A stretch of DNA of 64,000 nt from Palsa-892 sp035556215 (GCA_035556215.1 DATMFI010000014.1:62001-126000), one strand, 5' to 3'; counted from the stretch's first letter, positions 8,905 through 18,068 are shown. Program-made: numbers and translations. Notes: generated by a model not told the origin, from the sequence alone.

Positions 8905-10620
8905 ATGCGTGTGGTTACAACCGATGTAGCGGTGATTGGCGGCGGCGCGGCCGGCTGCTACGCGGCGCTTTGTCTGCGTAAAAAAGGCATCAAGCCGCTC
9001 ATTATCTGCAAGGGGTTGGTGGGCAAAAGCGGGGCATCGCTTTTCGCCGGCAATCTCGTCCTTTCCGGACGCCTTCTCGGCAATACCGAGGAGCAGGCCA
9101 GAAACACCGCCGAATTCCTCATCAAATATCACAACCAGTTTCTGATCGACCAGGAATGGGCCAAGCGTTGCGGGCAATGGATCGAGAAGAATTATTATCG
9201 TGAGCTAGAGGAAGCCGGTCTCTATTTTCGCCGTGACGACGAAGGCAATGTCGTGACGAGCCCAGGAAAAATCCGCAGCATCGCAGCGAACGTGCAAGGG
9301 AATTCCGGCGTGCCGTTCATGGACCTGCGCCGCAAGCAAGTCCTGAAGGCGGGCATCGAAAGACTCGAAGAAACGACAGCAACTGCGCTCCTCACCGACG
9401 AAGATGGAAAAGTGAGCGGTGTGTTCTGTCTCGACATCATGAGCGGGGAATATGTTGTCGTGCGCGCGAAGGCGGTGATCATGGCGACCGGCTATTCCGA
9501 CCGCTTGCATACCCGCTCGACCGGCACGCGCGAAATGTCGGCGGACGGGATTGCACTCGCGTGGCGCGCGGGCGCGACGCTCATCAACATGGAAATGCAA
9601 TGGTGGCATACGAACGACGCCGCCTATCCGCCCTCCTGGCAACGCATTCAGATTTATCCGAACCCCATGCTTGGCTCGGAGAAGTCCGCACGCATGGTGA
9701 ATGCAGAGGGCGAAGAATTCTTCAATCAGCAGGAAGACGATCCCCTCGCCTTCGGTCCTTACACCGTGCAGCTCAAGGCGCTTGCGAAGCAGGTGCGCGC
9801 CGGCAAGGCCAGTTACGAAGGCGGCTATTACGCGGGATTCGATCATTGCGATCCGCAGGAGGTCGAAAACTACACGACCTATGCAAAGCCGTTCCGCCAG
9901 CTTGGCCTGAATTTTCCGAATGACATGCTGGAGACGGCTGTTACCTCGCACTACCGGCAGGGCGGTATCGACGTTGATATCGAGACGATGCGCTCTTCGG
10001 TCCCCGGATTGTACGTCGCGGGCGGCGTTGGGGGGCATAGCAACGGACTGATCGCGCTCGCGACCTATGACGGGTTCTCAGTTGCCGAAAGTGTCGCAAA
10101 CGATCTCGGTGCGCTCGCTTCGAAAGACATCCCGCAGCAATACATCGACCAGGAGGCGCGGCGCCTTACGCTTCTTCGCGAGTCCCATGGCAGCGGCCTC
10201 TCGCCCATTCAGGTGAAAGAAAAGATCCGGAAAATGATGTGGGAAAAGGCTGGCGTCGAGAAAAACGCGAACGGCCTCCAATCCGCACTCGATGACATTC
10301 AAGAAATTCGCGACCACACACTCCCCGCAATTCGTATCGCGAACAACCAAAAACCCGTCAACTATGAATGGATCGACGCAATCGATGCGGTGAACATGCT
10401 CGATGCGTGCGAGCTGATCGTGCAGTCTTCGCTTGAACGCAAGGAAAGCCGTGGGCCGTTCTTCCGGCAGGATTATCCGCTCACGGATAATAATGAGTGG
10501 CTCTGCGCGAACGTGCTGCAGAAATCCGGCAACGGCATCCGTTTTTCCCGGCGGCCTTATGCACTGCCGAACTTCCAGCCCGGCTTCGCGGTCAAAGATA
10601 ATTTCGAGGTGCCGTGGTGA
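8905..10620 (+). CDS. Fumarate reductase/succinate dehydrogenase-like flavoprotein subunit
   Basis: This 571-residue FAD protein of the SdhA/FrdA/AprA family has the Rossmann motif GGGAAG at about 12-17, the Arg-containing stretch SARMVNAEGEEFF, the His 349 motif SHYRQGGI (equivalent to HYxxGGI in fumarate reductases) and a second FAD stretch GLYVAGGVGG. The His that covalently holds FAD in membrane SdhA is absent (GKSGASLFAGN), so FAD should be non-covalent. The usual QFHPTG substrate motif is replaced by MQWWHTND, so the substrate may not be succinate. ATG 8905 is chosen; a GTG at 8845 is possible. It is coupled to the Fe-S subunit. Confidence 0.88.
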   Translation: MRVVTTDVAVIGGGAAGCYAALCLRKKGIKPLIICKGLVGKSGASLFAGNLVLSGRLLGNTEEQARNTAEFLIKYHNQFLIDQEWAKRCGQWIEKNYYRELEEAGLYFRRDDEGNVVTSPGKIRSIAANVQGNSGVPFMDLRRKQVLKAGIERLEETTATALLTDEDGKVSGVFCLDIMSGEYVVVRAKAVIMATGYSDRLHTRSTGTREMSADGIALAWRAGATLINMEMQWWHTNDAAYPPSWQRIQIYPNPMLGSEKSARMVNAEGEEFFNQQEDDPLAFGPYTVQLKALAKQVRAGKASYEGGYYAGFDHCDPQEVENYTTYAKPFRQLGLNFPNDMLETAVTSHYRQGGIDVDIETMRSSVPGLYVAGGVGGHSNGLIALATYDGFSVAESVANDLGALASKDIPQQYIDQEARRLTLLRESHGSGLSPIQVKEKIRKMMWEKAGVEKNANGLQSALDDIQEIRDHTLPAIRIANNQKPVNYEWIDAIDAVNMLDACELIVQSSLERKESRGPFFRQDYPLTDNNEWLCANVLQKSGNGIRFSRRPYALPNFQPGFAVKDNFEVPW

Positions 10621-11618
10621 GCATCGCGCTCGATCCCATGAGCTTCGCTCGCCATCTTGGCCAAGGCGAGAACCGCGACACGCTGAAAGAGCGGAACGAA
10701 CGCCTTTCGCACGGAGAAACAATTGCCGTTAAAATCCGGCGCGGCGGAAGCTTCCAGCAGTTCCAGGTTCCCTATGAGCCGCGAATGCGCGTGCTCGACG
10801 CGCTGAACTGGATTTCGGAAAACAAAGCGCCTGATCTCGCCTATCGATGGATCTGCGGCTCGAAAATGTGCGGCACCTGCGCGGTACGCATGAACGGGCG
10901 CGAAGTGCTCGCGTGCTGGGAAGCGGTCGAGCCGGAAATGACCATCGAGCCGCTGCGCAATCTGCCGGTATTGCGTGATCTCGTCGTCAATCGCGCGCCT
11001 TTCGAACGCAAGGTCGAGAGCTTCGAGCCATGGATTGAGCGGCGCGAAAGCTATTCCGAATTTCCGGAGCCGCTCACGCACAAAGAAATGAAAAATGCAT
11101 CGAAGGCGCTCGATTGCATCGGCTGCATGTGCTGCTACTCCGCCTGCCCGGTGATCGGGCTCGGCGATGTCACCGATTTCGCGGGGCCCGCGCCGCTGGT
11201 GCAGCTCGGCCAGACCGCGCTCGACCCGCGCAACGATCCGGAAAAATTGAAGCGCTCGCTAGCGCTCACCGGCATTTTTAACTGTGTCTCTTGCTACAAA
11301 TGCGAAGAAGTCTGCCCCGCACATATCCCGATCGTTAGCCGCATCATCGAGCCGTTGAAGGCCAAGACCGCGCGATTGCTTCCACACATGGCGAAACATT
11401 CGCTCGCATTGCGCGCCGTCGTCGCCAAGCGTGGACGCGTCGATCCGACGGCGCTACTTCTCAGCGTTCAAGGGCTTCGCGTCTTCGCGAAAATTCCACG
11501 CGCGATCCGGCTGCTTCTGCGCGGCAAGATCAATCCGGTCAAAACCTTCTTCAAGACGAAAACCGCCGCCTATCCGGCAGCGCACCGAATTCTGGGCAAG
11601 GAGACCGATAGCCGATGA
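10617..11618 (+). CDS. Succinate dehydrogenase/fumarate reductase-like iron-sulfur subunit
   Basis: This 333-residue electron-transfer subunit has an N-terminal [2Fe-2S] ferredoxin-type site near residue 80 (CGSKMCGTC plus a later ACW Cys) and two C-terminal cluster motifs, CIGCMCCYSACP near 167 and CVSCYKCEEVCP near 222, as in SdhB/FrdB. The GTG start at 10617 overlaps the flavoprotein stop (GTGA); a GTG one codon upstream is an alternative. The tail after residue 240 is longer than in SdhB. It should pass electrons between the flavoprotein and the CCG-domain protein encoded next. Confidence 0.9.
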   Translation: MSIALDPMSFARHLGQGENRDTLKERNERLSHGETIAVKIRRGGSFQQFQVPYEPRMRVLDALNWISENKAPDLAYRWICGSKMCGTCAVRMNGREVLACWEAVEPEMTIEPLRNLPVLRDLVVNRAPFERKVESFEPWIERRESYSEFPEPLTHKEMKNASKALDCIGCMCCYSACPVIGLGDVTDFAGPAPLVQLGQTALDPRNDPEKLKRSLALTGIFNCVSCYKCEEVCPAHIPIVSRIIEPLKAKTARLLPHMAKHSLALRAVVAKRGRVDPTALLLSVQGLRVFAKIPRAIRLLLRGKINPVKTFFKTKTAAYPAAHRILGKETDSR

Positions 11619-12514
11619 AATTTGCCTACTACCCTGGCTGCTCGGCCCGAAGCACTTGCGCCGAATTGAACGAGGCGACGCATCTTGTTGCGAAAAAACT
11701 CGGGCTTGAGCTCACGCAGCTCGAATCCGCGACCTGCACCGGTGCACGCGAGCTGCGCGCGATCGACCCGGCCGGATTTTATGCGCTGAATATCCGCATC
11801 CTTGCGCTTGCCGAGCGCGAAGGCTTGCCGCTCATGACGATCTGCAACACCTGCACGCTGAACGTGCTGGACGCACATGCCGCATTCGTGGACGATCCTG
11901 CTATCGCGAAATCCGTGAATGAGCGACTCGCACCCGAAGGCCTGCATTACAGCGGACGTACGAAGATCAGCCATTTTCTTTGGGTGTTGTACGAGGATCT
12001 TGGCGAAGAGCGGCTTCGTGAGCTTGTCGTGAATCCGCTCTCCGGCCTGACAGTCGCCGCTTTCTATGGCTGCCATATCACCCGGCCGCCGCTCCGATAC
12101 GGTTTCGTCGACTCCCGGAACAACATCGCGCTTGAACGGCTCGCGAAAATTCTTGGCTGTGAACCAATCGATTATTCAGGCCGCACCGAATGCTGCGGTT
12201 TCCACACTGCGGCGCATGATGAAAAGGTAGCGATCAAGCTCACGGGCCAGCACATCGCCTCCGCGAAAACCGGCGGCGCGAAGGCGATGGTGACACCCTG
12301 CCCGCTTTGCCATACCGTGCTCGACGGCTTTCAACGCGAGATGGAAAGCGACATGTCGAAAAAACTCGACATGCCGATTCTGCATCTTCCGCAACTCGTC
12401 GGCTTGGCGCTCGGCCTGTCGCCCGAAGCGCTCAATATCGACCGCCATATGGTTCCCGCGCCTGTGCTCGCGAATTACGCGGCACATGACGCCGATTTGA
12501 CCGGCAAGCCATGA
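11615..12514 (+). CDS. CCG-domain (HdrB/SdhE-type) heterodisulfide reductase-like subunit
   Basis: This 299-residue protein has the two-part cysteine-rich CCG architecture of HdrB, GlpC and SdhE. The N-terminal copy (YYPGCSARSTC, ATCTGARE, CNTCTLNVLD) is degenerate, with CTG in place of CCG. The C-terminal copy is complete (FYGCHITRPP, ECCGFHTA, PCPLCHTVLD). Such domains bind unusual [4Fe-4S] clusters and act on thiols/disulfides or quinones. The start overlaps the Fe-S gene stop (ATGA). Flavoprotein, Fe-S and CCG order matches SdhABE-type complexes and methylmenaquinol:fumarate reductase; no membrane-anchor gene is present. Confidence 0.87.
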   Translation: MKFAYYPGCSARSTCAELNEATHLVAKKLGLELTQLESATCTGARELRAIDPAGFYALNIRILALAEREGLPLMTICNTCTLNVLDAHAAFVDDPAIAKSVNERLAPEGLHYSGRTKISHFLWVLYEDLGEERLRELVVNPLSGLTVAAFYGCHITRPPLRYGFVDSRNNIALERLAKILGCEPIDYSGRTECCGFHTAAHDEKVAIKLTGQHIASAKTGGAKAMVTPCPLCHTVLDGFQREMESDMSKKLDMPILHLPQLVGLALGLSPEALNIDRHMVPAPVLANYAAHDADLTGKP

Positions 12515-12710
12515 GAAATCACGACGCAGCAACGCCCAATGCGGTTTTAGGCGGCGTATTTCCGCCTCATGATTTTTACGCACCGCGTGGTGGTGTTCTG
12601 CAAATTACAAAATGCTCATCTTCGGAGTGCGGCAATCTTCCGATTTTCTATTGCGCACTCGAAATAACAATTGGACACTATCAAGGGGTCTTTTCAGGGG
12701 GATGCGTGTC

Positions 12711-13571
12711 ATGATGGATACGCTTCTGTTGCTTGCGTTAAACGGACTGATCTGGGGTTTGATTATCGCCCTGATCGCGCTCGGCCTCTCGATCATTTTC
12801 GGCTTGCTCGACATCATCAACGTCGCGCATGGCGACTTCTTCATGGTCGGCACGGTGCTGACTTGGTACATTCTGCAAGAGACCGGCATGTTCTGGCCGG
12901 CGTTCATTCTCGTGCCAGTGATCGGGTTCATTCTTGGCGCCCTCATTCAGAACGCGGTAATTCAGCCGATCCGCAACGCGGCAGCGCTTTCGATCGTCGC
13001 GACTTTTGGCCTTTCGCTCATCTTGCAAGAAGCCGTGCGCATGACCTTCGGCGCAACACCACGCCGCATTCTCGCGCCGATTCAAGGAACGGTGAAACTC
13101 TTCGGCATCGACTACGACATTTATCGCATCTTTGCCGCGGCACTTTCGATCGCAGCGCTCATCGCCTTCTTTCTCTTCTTGCAGCACACCAAAATCGGGA
13201 CGTGGATGCGCGCTGTCCGGCACGACCGCGAAACGGCGACCGCGATGGGTATTCCGGCGCAACGCGTCTTTGTTCTGACTTTCGGGATCGGCTTTGCGCT
13301 TGCTGCTTTTGGCGGCGTCGTTGCAGCACCCATCACCACCGTCGATTTCCGCGGCGGCGTTGACCTGCTGCCGTTCTGCTTCATGGCCGTCATCATCGGC
13401 GGCCTCGGCAATCTGCCGGGCACGGCGGCCGCTGCGATTTTGCTCGCGGTCTTCGAGGGCGTGGTCCAGAGTTTCGCCGATCCCACGGTCGCGCGCATTT
13501 CGTCACTTGTGCTGATGAGCGCGGTGTTGATGTTCCGCCCGCAGGGCCTGTTCAAGGGATTGGCGAAATGA
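12711..13571 (+). CDS. Branched-chain amino acid-type ABC transporter permease (LivH family)
   Basis: This 286-residue membrane protein of the LivH family begins MMDTLLLLALNGLIWGL and has the family motif LLDIINVAHGDFFMVG at residues about 33-50 plus about eight membrane helices. The start at 12711 has GGGGG at a suitable distance; an ATG at 12702 is too close to that site. About 200 bp without a gene separate it from the CCG gene, but no terminator is visible there, so one operon is likely. It pairs with LivM at 13568. Confidence 0.92.
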   Translation: MMDTLLLLALNGLIWGLIIALIALGLSIIFGLLDIINVAHGDFFMVGTVLTWYILQETGMFWPAFILVPVIGFILGALIQNAVIQPIRNAAALSIVATFGLSLILQEAVRMTFGATPRRILAPIQGTVKLFGIDYDIYRIFAAALSIAALIAFFLFLQHTKIGTWMRAVRHDRETATAMGIPAQRVFVLTFGIGFALAAFGGVVAAPITTVDFRGGVDLLPFCFMAVIIGGLGNLPGTAAAAILLAVFEGVVQSFADPTVARISSLVLMSAVLMFRPQGLFKGLAK

Positions 13572-14581
13572 CCCGCACTACCGTCGAACGTCTTCTGCTG
13601 GCCGTCTTTGCGGCGCTCCTGATTTCAGTGCCGTGGACTGTGCCGATGATCGCAAGCAAATTCTGGGTCAGTGTCATCACGGAAATCTTGATCTGGTCAA
13701 TTTTCGCAGCCAGCGTGAACCTGCTTTTCGGCTATGTCGGATTGCTCTCGTTCGGCCAAGCGCTCTTTTTCGGCTTCGGCATGTACGGTGTCGGAATCGG
13801 CATCGATCAATTGCATCTTTCTTTCTGGCCCGCTTTCGCGTTCGGCGTCAGCGCCGCAATGGCAATGGCGCTCGTCACCGGAATCTTCGCGGTTCGGCTC
13901 ACCTGGCACTATTTCGCGATCATCACGATCGTATTTTCGCTGATTTTTTACTTCCTCGCGGTGAGGATGAAGCCGCTTACGGGCGGCGACGACGGGATCA
14001 ATTTCTCGCTGCCCCCGGTCTTTTCCTTTGGGGGCGTGCGCTACAGCCTTACGGATCAGACCTTCCAGTATTTCTTTATTCTCACGGTCTTCGCGCTCTG
14101 CTTTTATTTGATGTATCTTGTCACGCGCTCTTCGCTTGGCCGCGCGTTCCTTGCAATCCGTGACAACGATCTTCGTGCATCGCTAATCGGGCTCAATGTC
14201 TATGTGCTTCGCCTCACATCCTTCGTGATGGCGGGGTTTCTCGCGGGCGTTTCAGGTGCGCTGTTCGCCTTCTTCGGCCGTTACGCATCAGCGACTTATA
14301 TGTTTTACCACGTCTCTGGCGACGGCGTGGTGTGGGCGATCGTGGGCGGCGCGGGCACCTTGTTTGGCCCGGTCGTCGGGACCACGCTCTTTATTATTAT
14401 TCGGGAAGTCGTCTCGACACATTGGGAGCATCATCCACTGATTGTCGGCGTGATGGCGATCCTCGTCGTCATGCTCGCGCCGAAAGGTCTCGTCGGTCTT
14501 TGGCAGGACGGGCTTTCACGTTTCGAAGAACGGAGAAAAACGGTTGCGTCCGGCACGAGCGAACTGCGGAGCAAGCCATGA
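13568..14581 (+). CDS. Branched-chain amino acid-type ABC transporter permease (LivM family)
   Basis: This 337-residue permease of the LivM family has the conserved NLLFGYVGLLSFGQALFFG segment near residue 50 and the RDNDLRASLIGLNV cytoplasmic loop near 200 that meets the ATPase. Membrane helices run throughout. It overlaps livH upstream (ATGA) and the LivG-like ATPase downstream (ATGA). It forms the second half of the channel for the substrate brought by the binding protein at 16071-17348. Confidence 0.92.
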   Translation: MTRTTVERLLLAVFAALLISVPWTVPMIASKFWVSVITEILIWSIFAASVNLLFGYVGLLSFGQALFFGFGMYGVGIGIDQLHLSFWPAFAFGVSAAMAMALVTGIFAVRLTWHYFAIITIVFSLIFYFLAVRMKPLTGGDDGINFSLPPVFSFGGVRYSLTDQTFQYFFILTVFALCFYLMYLVTRSSLGRAFLAIRDNDLRASLIGLNVYVLRLTSFVMAGFLAGVSGALFAFFGRYASATYMFYHVSGDGVVWAIVGGAGTLFGPVVGTTLFIIIREVVSTHWEHHPLIVGVMAILVVMLAPKGLVGLWQDGLSRFEERRKTVASGTSELRSKP

Positions 14582-15357
14582 GCGAGGCGATTCTTCGCAC
14601 GGAAAACCTGACCAAGAAGTTTGGCGGCCTTACCGCGGTCGATAGTCTTTCGCTCAGCCTCGAGCGCGGAAAACTCCATGCGATCATCGGACCGAACGGC
14701 GCGGGCAAAACGACCTTCTTCAATCTCGTGTCCGGCATTCTGCCGCTTACCAGCGGCAAGGTGTTTTTCCTCGGCCAGGAGATCACCGGCATGAAGCCGC
14801 ACGAGATCAGCCGGCTCGGCGTCAAGCGCACGCTACAGATCAAGAGCGTATTTCCGCAAATGACGGTCGCGGAAAACCTCTGGATCACACGGCAGGCTTC
14901 GCAACGTTTCCTCCATCCCTTCCGTTCAGCGACGAATGACGCCGCGACGCGCGAGCTTGTCGAGCAGACGCTCGAGCAGATCGGCATGAGCGCGCTTGGG
15001 AACCGCATCGCGGGAACGCTCTCTTACGGCGACGTGGCGCTTCTTGAGATCGGCATGGCGCTGATTTCCCAACCGAAGCTCCTGCTGCTCGACGAGCCGA
15101 CATGCGGCATGAGCCCGGCGGAAACCGAGCGGGCGGTGGAGAAAATCAAAGACCTCGCGCGCAAAATCGATATCGTCATCATCGAGCACGACATGGAAGT
15201 CGTGTTCGGCATCGCGAGCGATATCGTCGTGATGGCGCAAGGCGCAATTCTGGCGCGCGGCAATCCGCAGGAAATCTCGAACGACGAGCGCGTACGTGAG
15301 GCCTATCTTGGCCGGCCCGAGGATGAAGATTACGTCGAGGAAGCCGCCCATGCTTAG
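14578..15357 (+). CDS. Branched-chain amino acid-type ABC transporter ATPase (LivG family)
   Basis: This 259-residue ATPase has Walker A GPNGAGKTT near 41-49, a Q-loop in LQIKSVFPQMTV, Walker B LLLLDEPTCGM and the switch His in IEHDMEVVFG. The signature reads LSYGDVAL, the common LivG variation of LSGGQ. ATG 14578 overlaps the LivM stop. Its own stop lies 8 bp inside the following LivF-like gene, which shows tight coupling. It powers import together with that partner. Confidence 0.93.
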   Translation: MSEAILRTENLTKKFGGLTAVDSLSLSLERGKLHAIIGPNGAGKTTFFNLVSGILPLTSGKVFFLGQEITGMKPHEISRLGVKRTLQIKSVFPQMTVAENLWITRQASQRFLHPFRSATNDAATRELVEQTLEQIGMSALGNRIAGTLSYGDVALLEIGMALISQPKLLLLDEPTCGMSPAETERAVEKIKDLARKIDIVIIEHDMEVVFGIASDIVVMAQGAILARGNPQEISNDERVREAYLGRPEDEDYVEEAAHA

Positions 15358-16048
15358 CCTCCGGGAAGTCAACGTTCACATCGGAAAACTGCATATCCTG
15401 CAAGGCGTTAATCTGGATGTGCAGGCGGGGGAATCCGCCGCCCTCCTCGGCCGGAATGGCGTCGGCAAGACGACGACGCTGCGCGCGATCATGGGCCTTG
15501 TCGCGCGAAGCGCGGGCTCGATCGAATTCGACGGGACGGATCTCGCAACCTGCGCCCCGCATGAAATTCCCCGCAAGGGAATCGGCTATGTGCCGCAGGG
15601 GCGCGGGATTTTTCCGGGCCTCACCGTGCTCGAAAATCTTTACATCGGCGTGACCGGAAAGCCGGACGCAACGCTCGAAGAATATGTCTTCACCTGCTTT
15701 CCGCGCCTGAAGGAACGGCTGAAGCAGCAAGGCAGCACGCTCTCGGGGGGCGAGCAGCAGATGCTTGCGATCGCGCGCTGCCTCATGATGCGGCCAAAAC
15801 TCATCATCCTAGACGAGCCGACCGAAGGCATCATGCCGCGACTGGTTTCGCAAATTCGCCGCGAGATCCATCGCATCAATCAGACCGGCATCTCGATTCT
15901 GCTTGTCGAGCAAAATCTGGAAACCGCGCTCAAGCTGTGCCCGCGCGTTTTTCTCATGGAAAAAGGCACCGTCGTTTATTCCGGTGCGGCACAGGAACTG
16001 AAGACACGTACCGACATCGTCCATCGCTATCTCGGTCTGTCCAAATAA
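15350..16048 (+). CDS. Branched-chain amino acid-type ABC transporter ATPase (LivF family)
   Basis: This 232-residue ATPase has Walker A GRNGVGKTT near 34-42, signature LSGGEQQML, Walker B LIILDEPTEG and switch His replaced by Gln in LVEQNLETAL, which is normal for LivF. The ATG at 15350 overlaps the LivG end by 8 bp. A frame open further upstream lies inside LivG and is rejected. It forms the ATPase heterodimer with the LivG-like protein and is followed 22 bp later by the binding protein. Confidence 0.93.
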   Translation: MLSLREVNVHIGKLHILQGVNLDVQAGESAALLGRNGVGKTTTLRAIMGLVARSAGSIEFDGTDLATCAPHEIPRKGIGYVPQGRGIFPGLTVLENLYIGVTGKPDATLEEYVFTCFPRLKERLKQQGSTLSGGEQQMLAIARCLMMRPKLIILDEPTEGIMPRLVSQIRREIHRINQTGISILLVEQNLETALKLCPRVFLMEKGTVVYSGAAQELKTRTDIVHRYLGLSK

Positions 16049-16070
16049 CGAAAATTCAGGGAGAAAGACA

Positions 16071-17348
16071 ATGGCAAGGAAACAGACACGCCGCAGTTTT
16101 CTCAAGACCGCGCTTGCCGGAGGCGTCGCCGCCGGCACAGCCAATCTGACCTTGATGAAAGACCTTTACGCTCAGGCGTCAGGGCCCATCGTAATCGGAC
16201 ATCACTGCGACCTCACGGGTTTGATTTCTTCGTGGGGCTACTGGCACGACAAGGCGGCGAAAGCCGCGGTTGACATTATCAACCAGGGCGGCGGCATCGC
16301 CGGCCGCAAGGTCGAGCTTGCGACCGAAGACACGGAATCGAACCCTGCGGCGGGCGCGCGTAAATTGCGCAATCTCATCGAGCGCTCGAACGCCGAATTT
16401 GTCGTCGGCTCCGTCCACTCGGGCGTAATGCTCTCCGCCATCCCGATCGCTTCAGAATTAAAGACGATCTATTTCTCGACCGGCGAAGCGACGGAAGCAA
16501 CCGGCGCAAAAGGTACGCGCTATTCTTTCCGCACCGGCACCGACACATATTCGATTGCAGCGGCAAGCATGCCGTGGTGCGTCGAGAACTTCGGCAAGAA
16601 GTGGACGATCATTTATATCGACTACGCCTGGGGTCAGAGCACCAATCAGGAATCACGTCACTTCATTGAAAAGGCCGGCGGCAAGACGCTAGCCAGCATT
16701 CCCGTGCCGGTCGACGCGAAGGACTTCGTGCCCTATATCGCGCAAATTCCGGGTGACACTGAAGTTCTTTTGCCGGCCTTTATCGGCTCGACGTCGATCG
16801 CGTTCTATACGCAAGCGAAGAACATGGGCCTCGAGAAGAAGATGAAAATGTTTTCGTCTTCCGCGAGTATCGAGTCGATTTCACCCCAAGACATTCAGGG
16901 GGCGGCCGAAGGCGTTTACTTCTTCGAGAACTTCCCGCGCATGGTGAAAGCGAAAGACGATGAATTCCATCGCGAATTCATCAAGCGCGTCGGCATCGAC
17001 GACATGGACGCGCGCGAAGTCGGCAGCCAGCGCGTCATGGACAAGAGCCATGGCTGGCAGGCGTGGGAAGATATCTTCGCCATCAAACAGGCGATCGAAA
17101 CGGCCGGCTACAAAACGCGCAAGGATACCGAAGGCGTTATCAAGGCGCTTGAAGGCATGGAGATGAAGAACTCGCTCGGTCATCCGCAAGGCGCCAAGAT
17201 CATCCGCAAGGAAGATCATTGTGGCATCATCGACTGCTATATCAGCCGCGTCGAAAACGGAAGACTCGAAGTCAAGAAGCGCATTCCGAAGGAAGATCTT
17301 GCGAAGAACATGCCGCTGCGGCACAATCTTTCGGAGATGCCTGTTTAA
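16071..17348 (+). CDS. ABC transporter substrate-binding protein, type I periplasmic fold, Tat-exported
   Basis: This 425-residue protein starts with a twin-arginine signal (RR at 7-8 in TRRSFLKTAL) and then a type I periplasmic binding domain (IVIGHHCDLTGLISSWG onward) of the LivK/AmiC/UrtA superfamily. It resembles urea/amide-binding members in length and in the AGRKVELATEDTESNP block. Export in folded form is unusual for such proteins in enteric bacteria but common in alphaproteobacteria. It is the last gene of the operon and is followed by a strong terminator. The ligand is unknown and could be the substrate of the flavoprotein complex. Confidence 0.9.
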   Translation: MARKQTRRSFLKTALAGGVAAGTANLTLMKDLYAQASGPIVIGHHCDLTGLISSWGYWHDKAAKAAVDIINQGGGIAGRKVELATEDTESNPAAGARKLRNLIERSNAEFVVGSVHSGVMLSAIPIASELKTIYFSTGEATEATGAKGTRYSFRTGTDTYSIAAASMPWCVENFGKKWTIIYIDYAWGQSTNQESRHFIEKAGGKTLASIPVPVDAKDFVPYIAQIPGDTEVLLPAFIGSTSIAFYTQAKNMGLEKKMKMFSSSASIESISPQDIQGAAEGVYFFENFPRMVKAKDDEFHREFIKRVGIDDMDAREVGSQRVMDKSHGWQAWEDIFAIKQAIETAGYKTRKDTEGVIKALEGMEMKNSLGHPQGAKIIRKEDHCGIIDCYISRVENGRLEVKKRIPKEDLAKNMPLRHNLSEMPV

Positions 17349-17358
17349 TCAATCGATG

Positions 17359-17387
17359 GGCGGCGCTTAACAGCGCCGCCTTTTTTT
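17359..17387 (+). terminator. Rho-independent terminator of the redox/ABC operon
   Basis: A perfect 8-bp GC stem (GGCGGCGC and GCGCCGCC) with a 6-nt loop is followed directly by seven T residues, 10 bp after the stop of the binding-protein gene. It marks the 3' end of the operon that starts with the flavoprotein. Confidence 0.93.
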
Positions 17388-17559
17388 CGTTGGCTACGCG
17401 AGAACGTATAGCCACGTTCTAAAGTCTGGATATACACAGCTGACCGCCAACTATCGCGCGGCCGAGCCAGCGGACACCCCGGCACTGCCGAGGCGCAGCA
17501 CTTTATTCACTCTCGCAGGCTTTGGCTGGCGACTCCGTCGCCCGGTTTAAATGCGTGAA

Positions 17560-17934
17560 TCAATTAAACCATGCGAGCGCCATGCTGAGCGACACAGCCG
17601 CGCTGGAAAACGTCAGCACCGAGCCCCGTCCGTCGACAAACTTGTCCGAGAAATTTGGCAGCAAGAGCGGCGTGATCAGCACCATCGCACCGCCACCGAT
17701 GACCAGCGCATACCAGGGCACGCTCGCATGGGCAAAGTAAATGCCGGCAGCGAGCGCGGCGAAGGTAAGCACAAGCGATCCGAACAGAACGATACCGCCG
17801 AGCGGCGAACGGAACGGTTGGGTCCGGTGCGTCAGCGGAAACTGGCCGCTTACCGAAAGCGCATACATCGAAACCGCGAGCACCAGCCCCATGAAGACGA
17901 GCAGTTCGCCCCATTGCCACGGCGTTAAGTCCAT
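17560..17934 (-). CDS. Small integral membrane protein of unknown function
   Basis: This 124-residue protein has four predicted membrane helices (about 8-28, 43-65, 70-90 and 102-122) and a short polar loop SGQFPLTHRTQPFRSP. The ATG at 17934 follows AAAGGGGAG; a GTG one codon earlier is also possible. I do not recognise the family. It is divergent from the PanB-like gene, with the palindromic operator in the 134-bp gap, so it may belong to the same regulon. The last residues (ALAWFN) complete the fourth helix. Confidence 0.75.
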   Translation of the reverse strand: MDLTPWQWGELLVFMGLVLAVSMYALSVSGQFPLTHRTQPFRSPLGGIVLFGSLVLTFAALAAGIYFAHASVPWYALVIGGGAMVLITPLLLPNFSDKFVDGRGSVLTFSSAAVSLSMALAWFN

Positions 17935-18009
17935 CACGCTCCCCTTTCACAGGCTGGCAAATACACACTGCTCTTGCGCGCCCGCCGGCAATCCGCAAGA
18001 ATATATGAG

Positions 18010-18019
18010 AGATATATCA
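18010..18019. promoter_or_regulatory. Candidate GntR/FCD operator, copy 1 (AGATATATCA)
   Basis: This is one mismatch from the perfect palindrome TGATATATCA found at 20050 and 24814. It lies 49 bp upstream of the PanB-like start and about 75 bp upstream of the divergent membrane-protein start. Its inner 8 bp GATATATC are a perfect palindrome. The regulator at 18995-19687 is the obvious candidate binder. Confidence 0.6.
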
Positions 18020-18068
18020 CTTGTATTGATAATCAGCGCAAGCACCCAAAGAAAATGCCAGGGGAACG

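Noticed and set aside
8905..12514. Annotation as housekeeping succinate dehydrogenase
   Set aside because: No cytochrome b anchor subunits, no covalent-FAD His, altered substrate motif and a CCG subunit.
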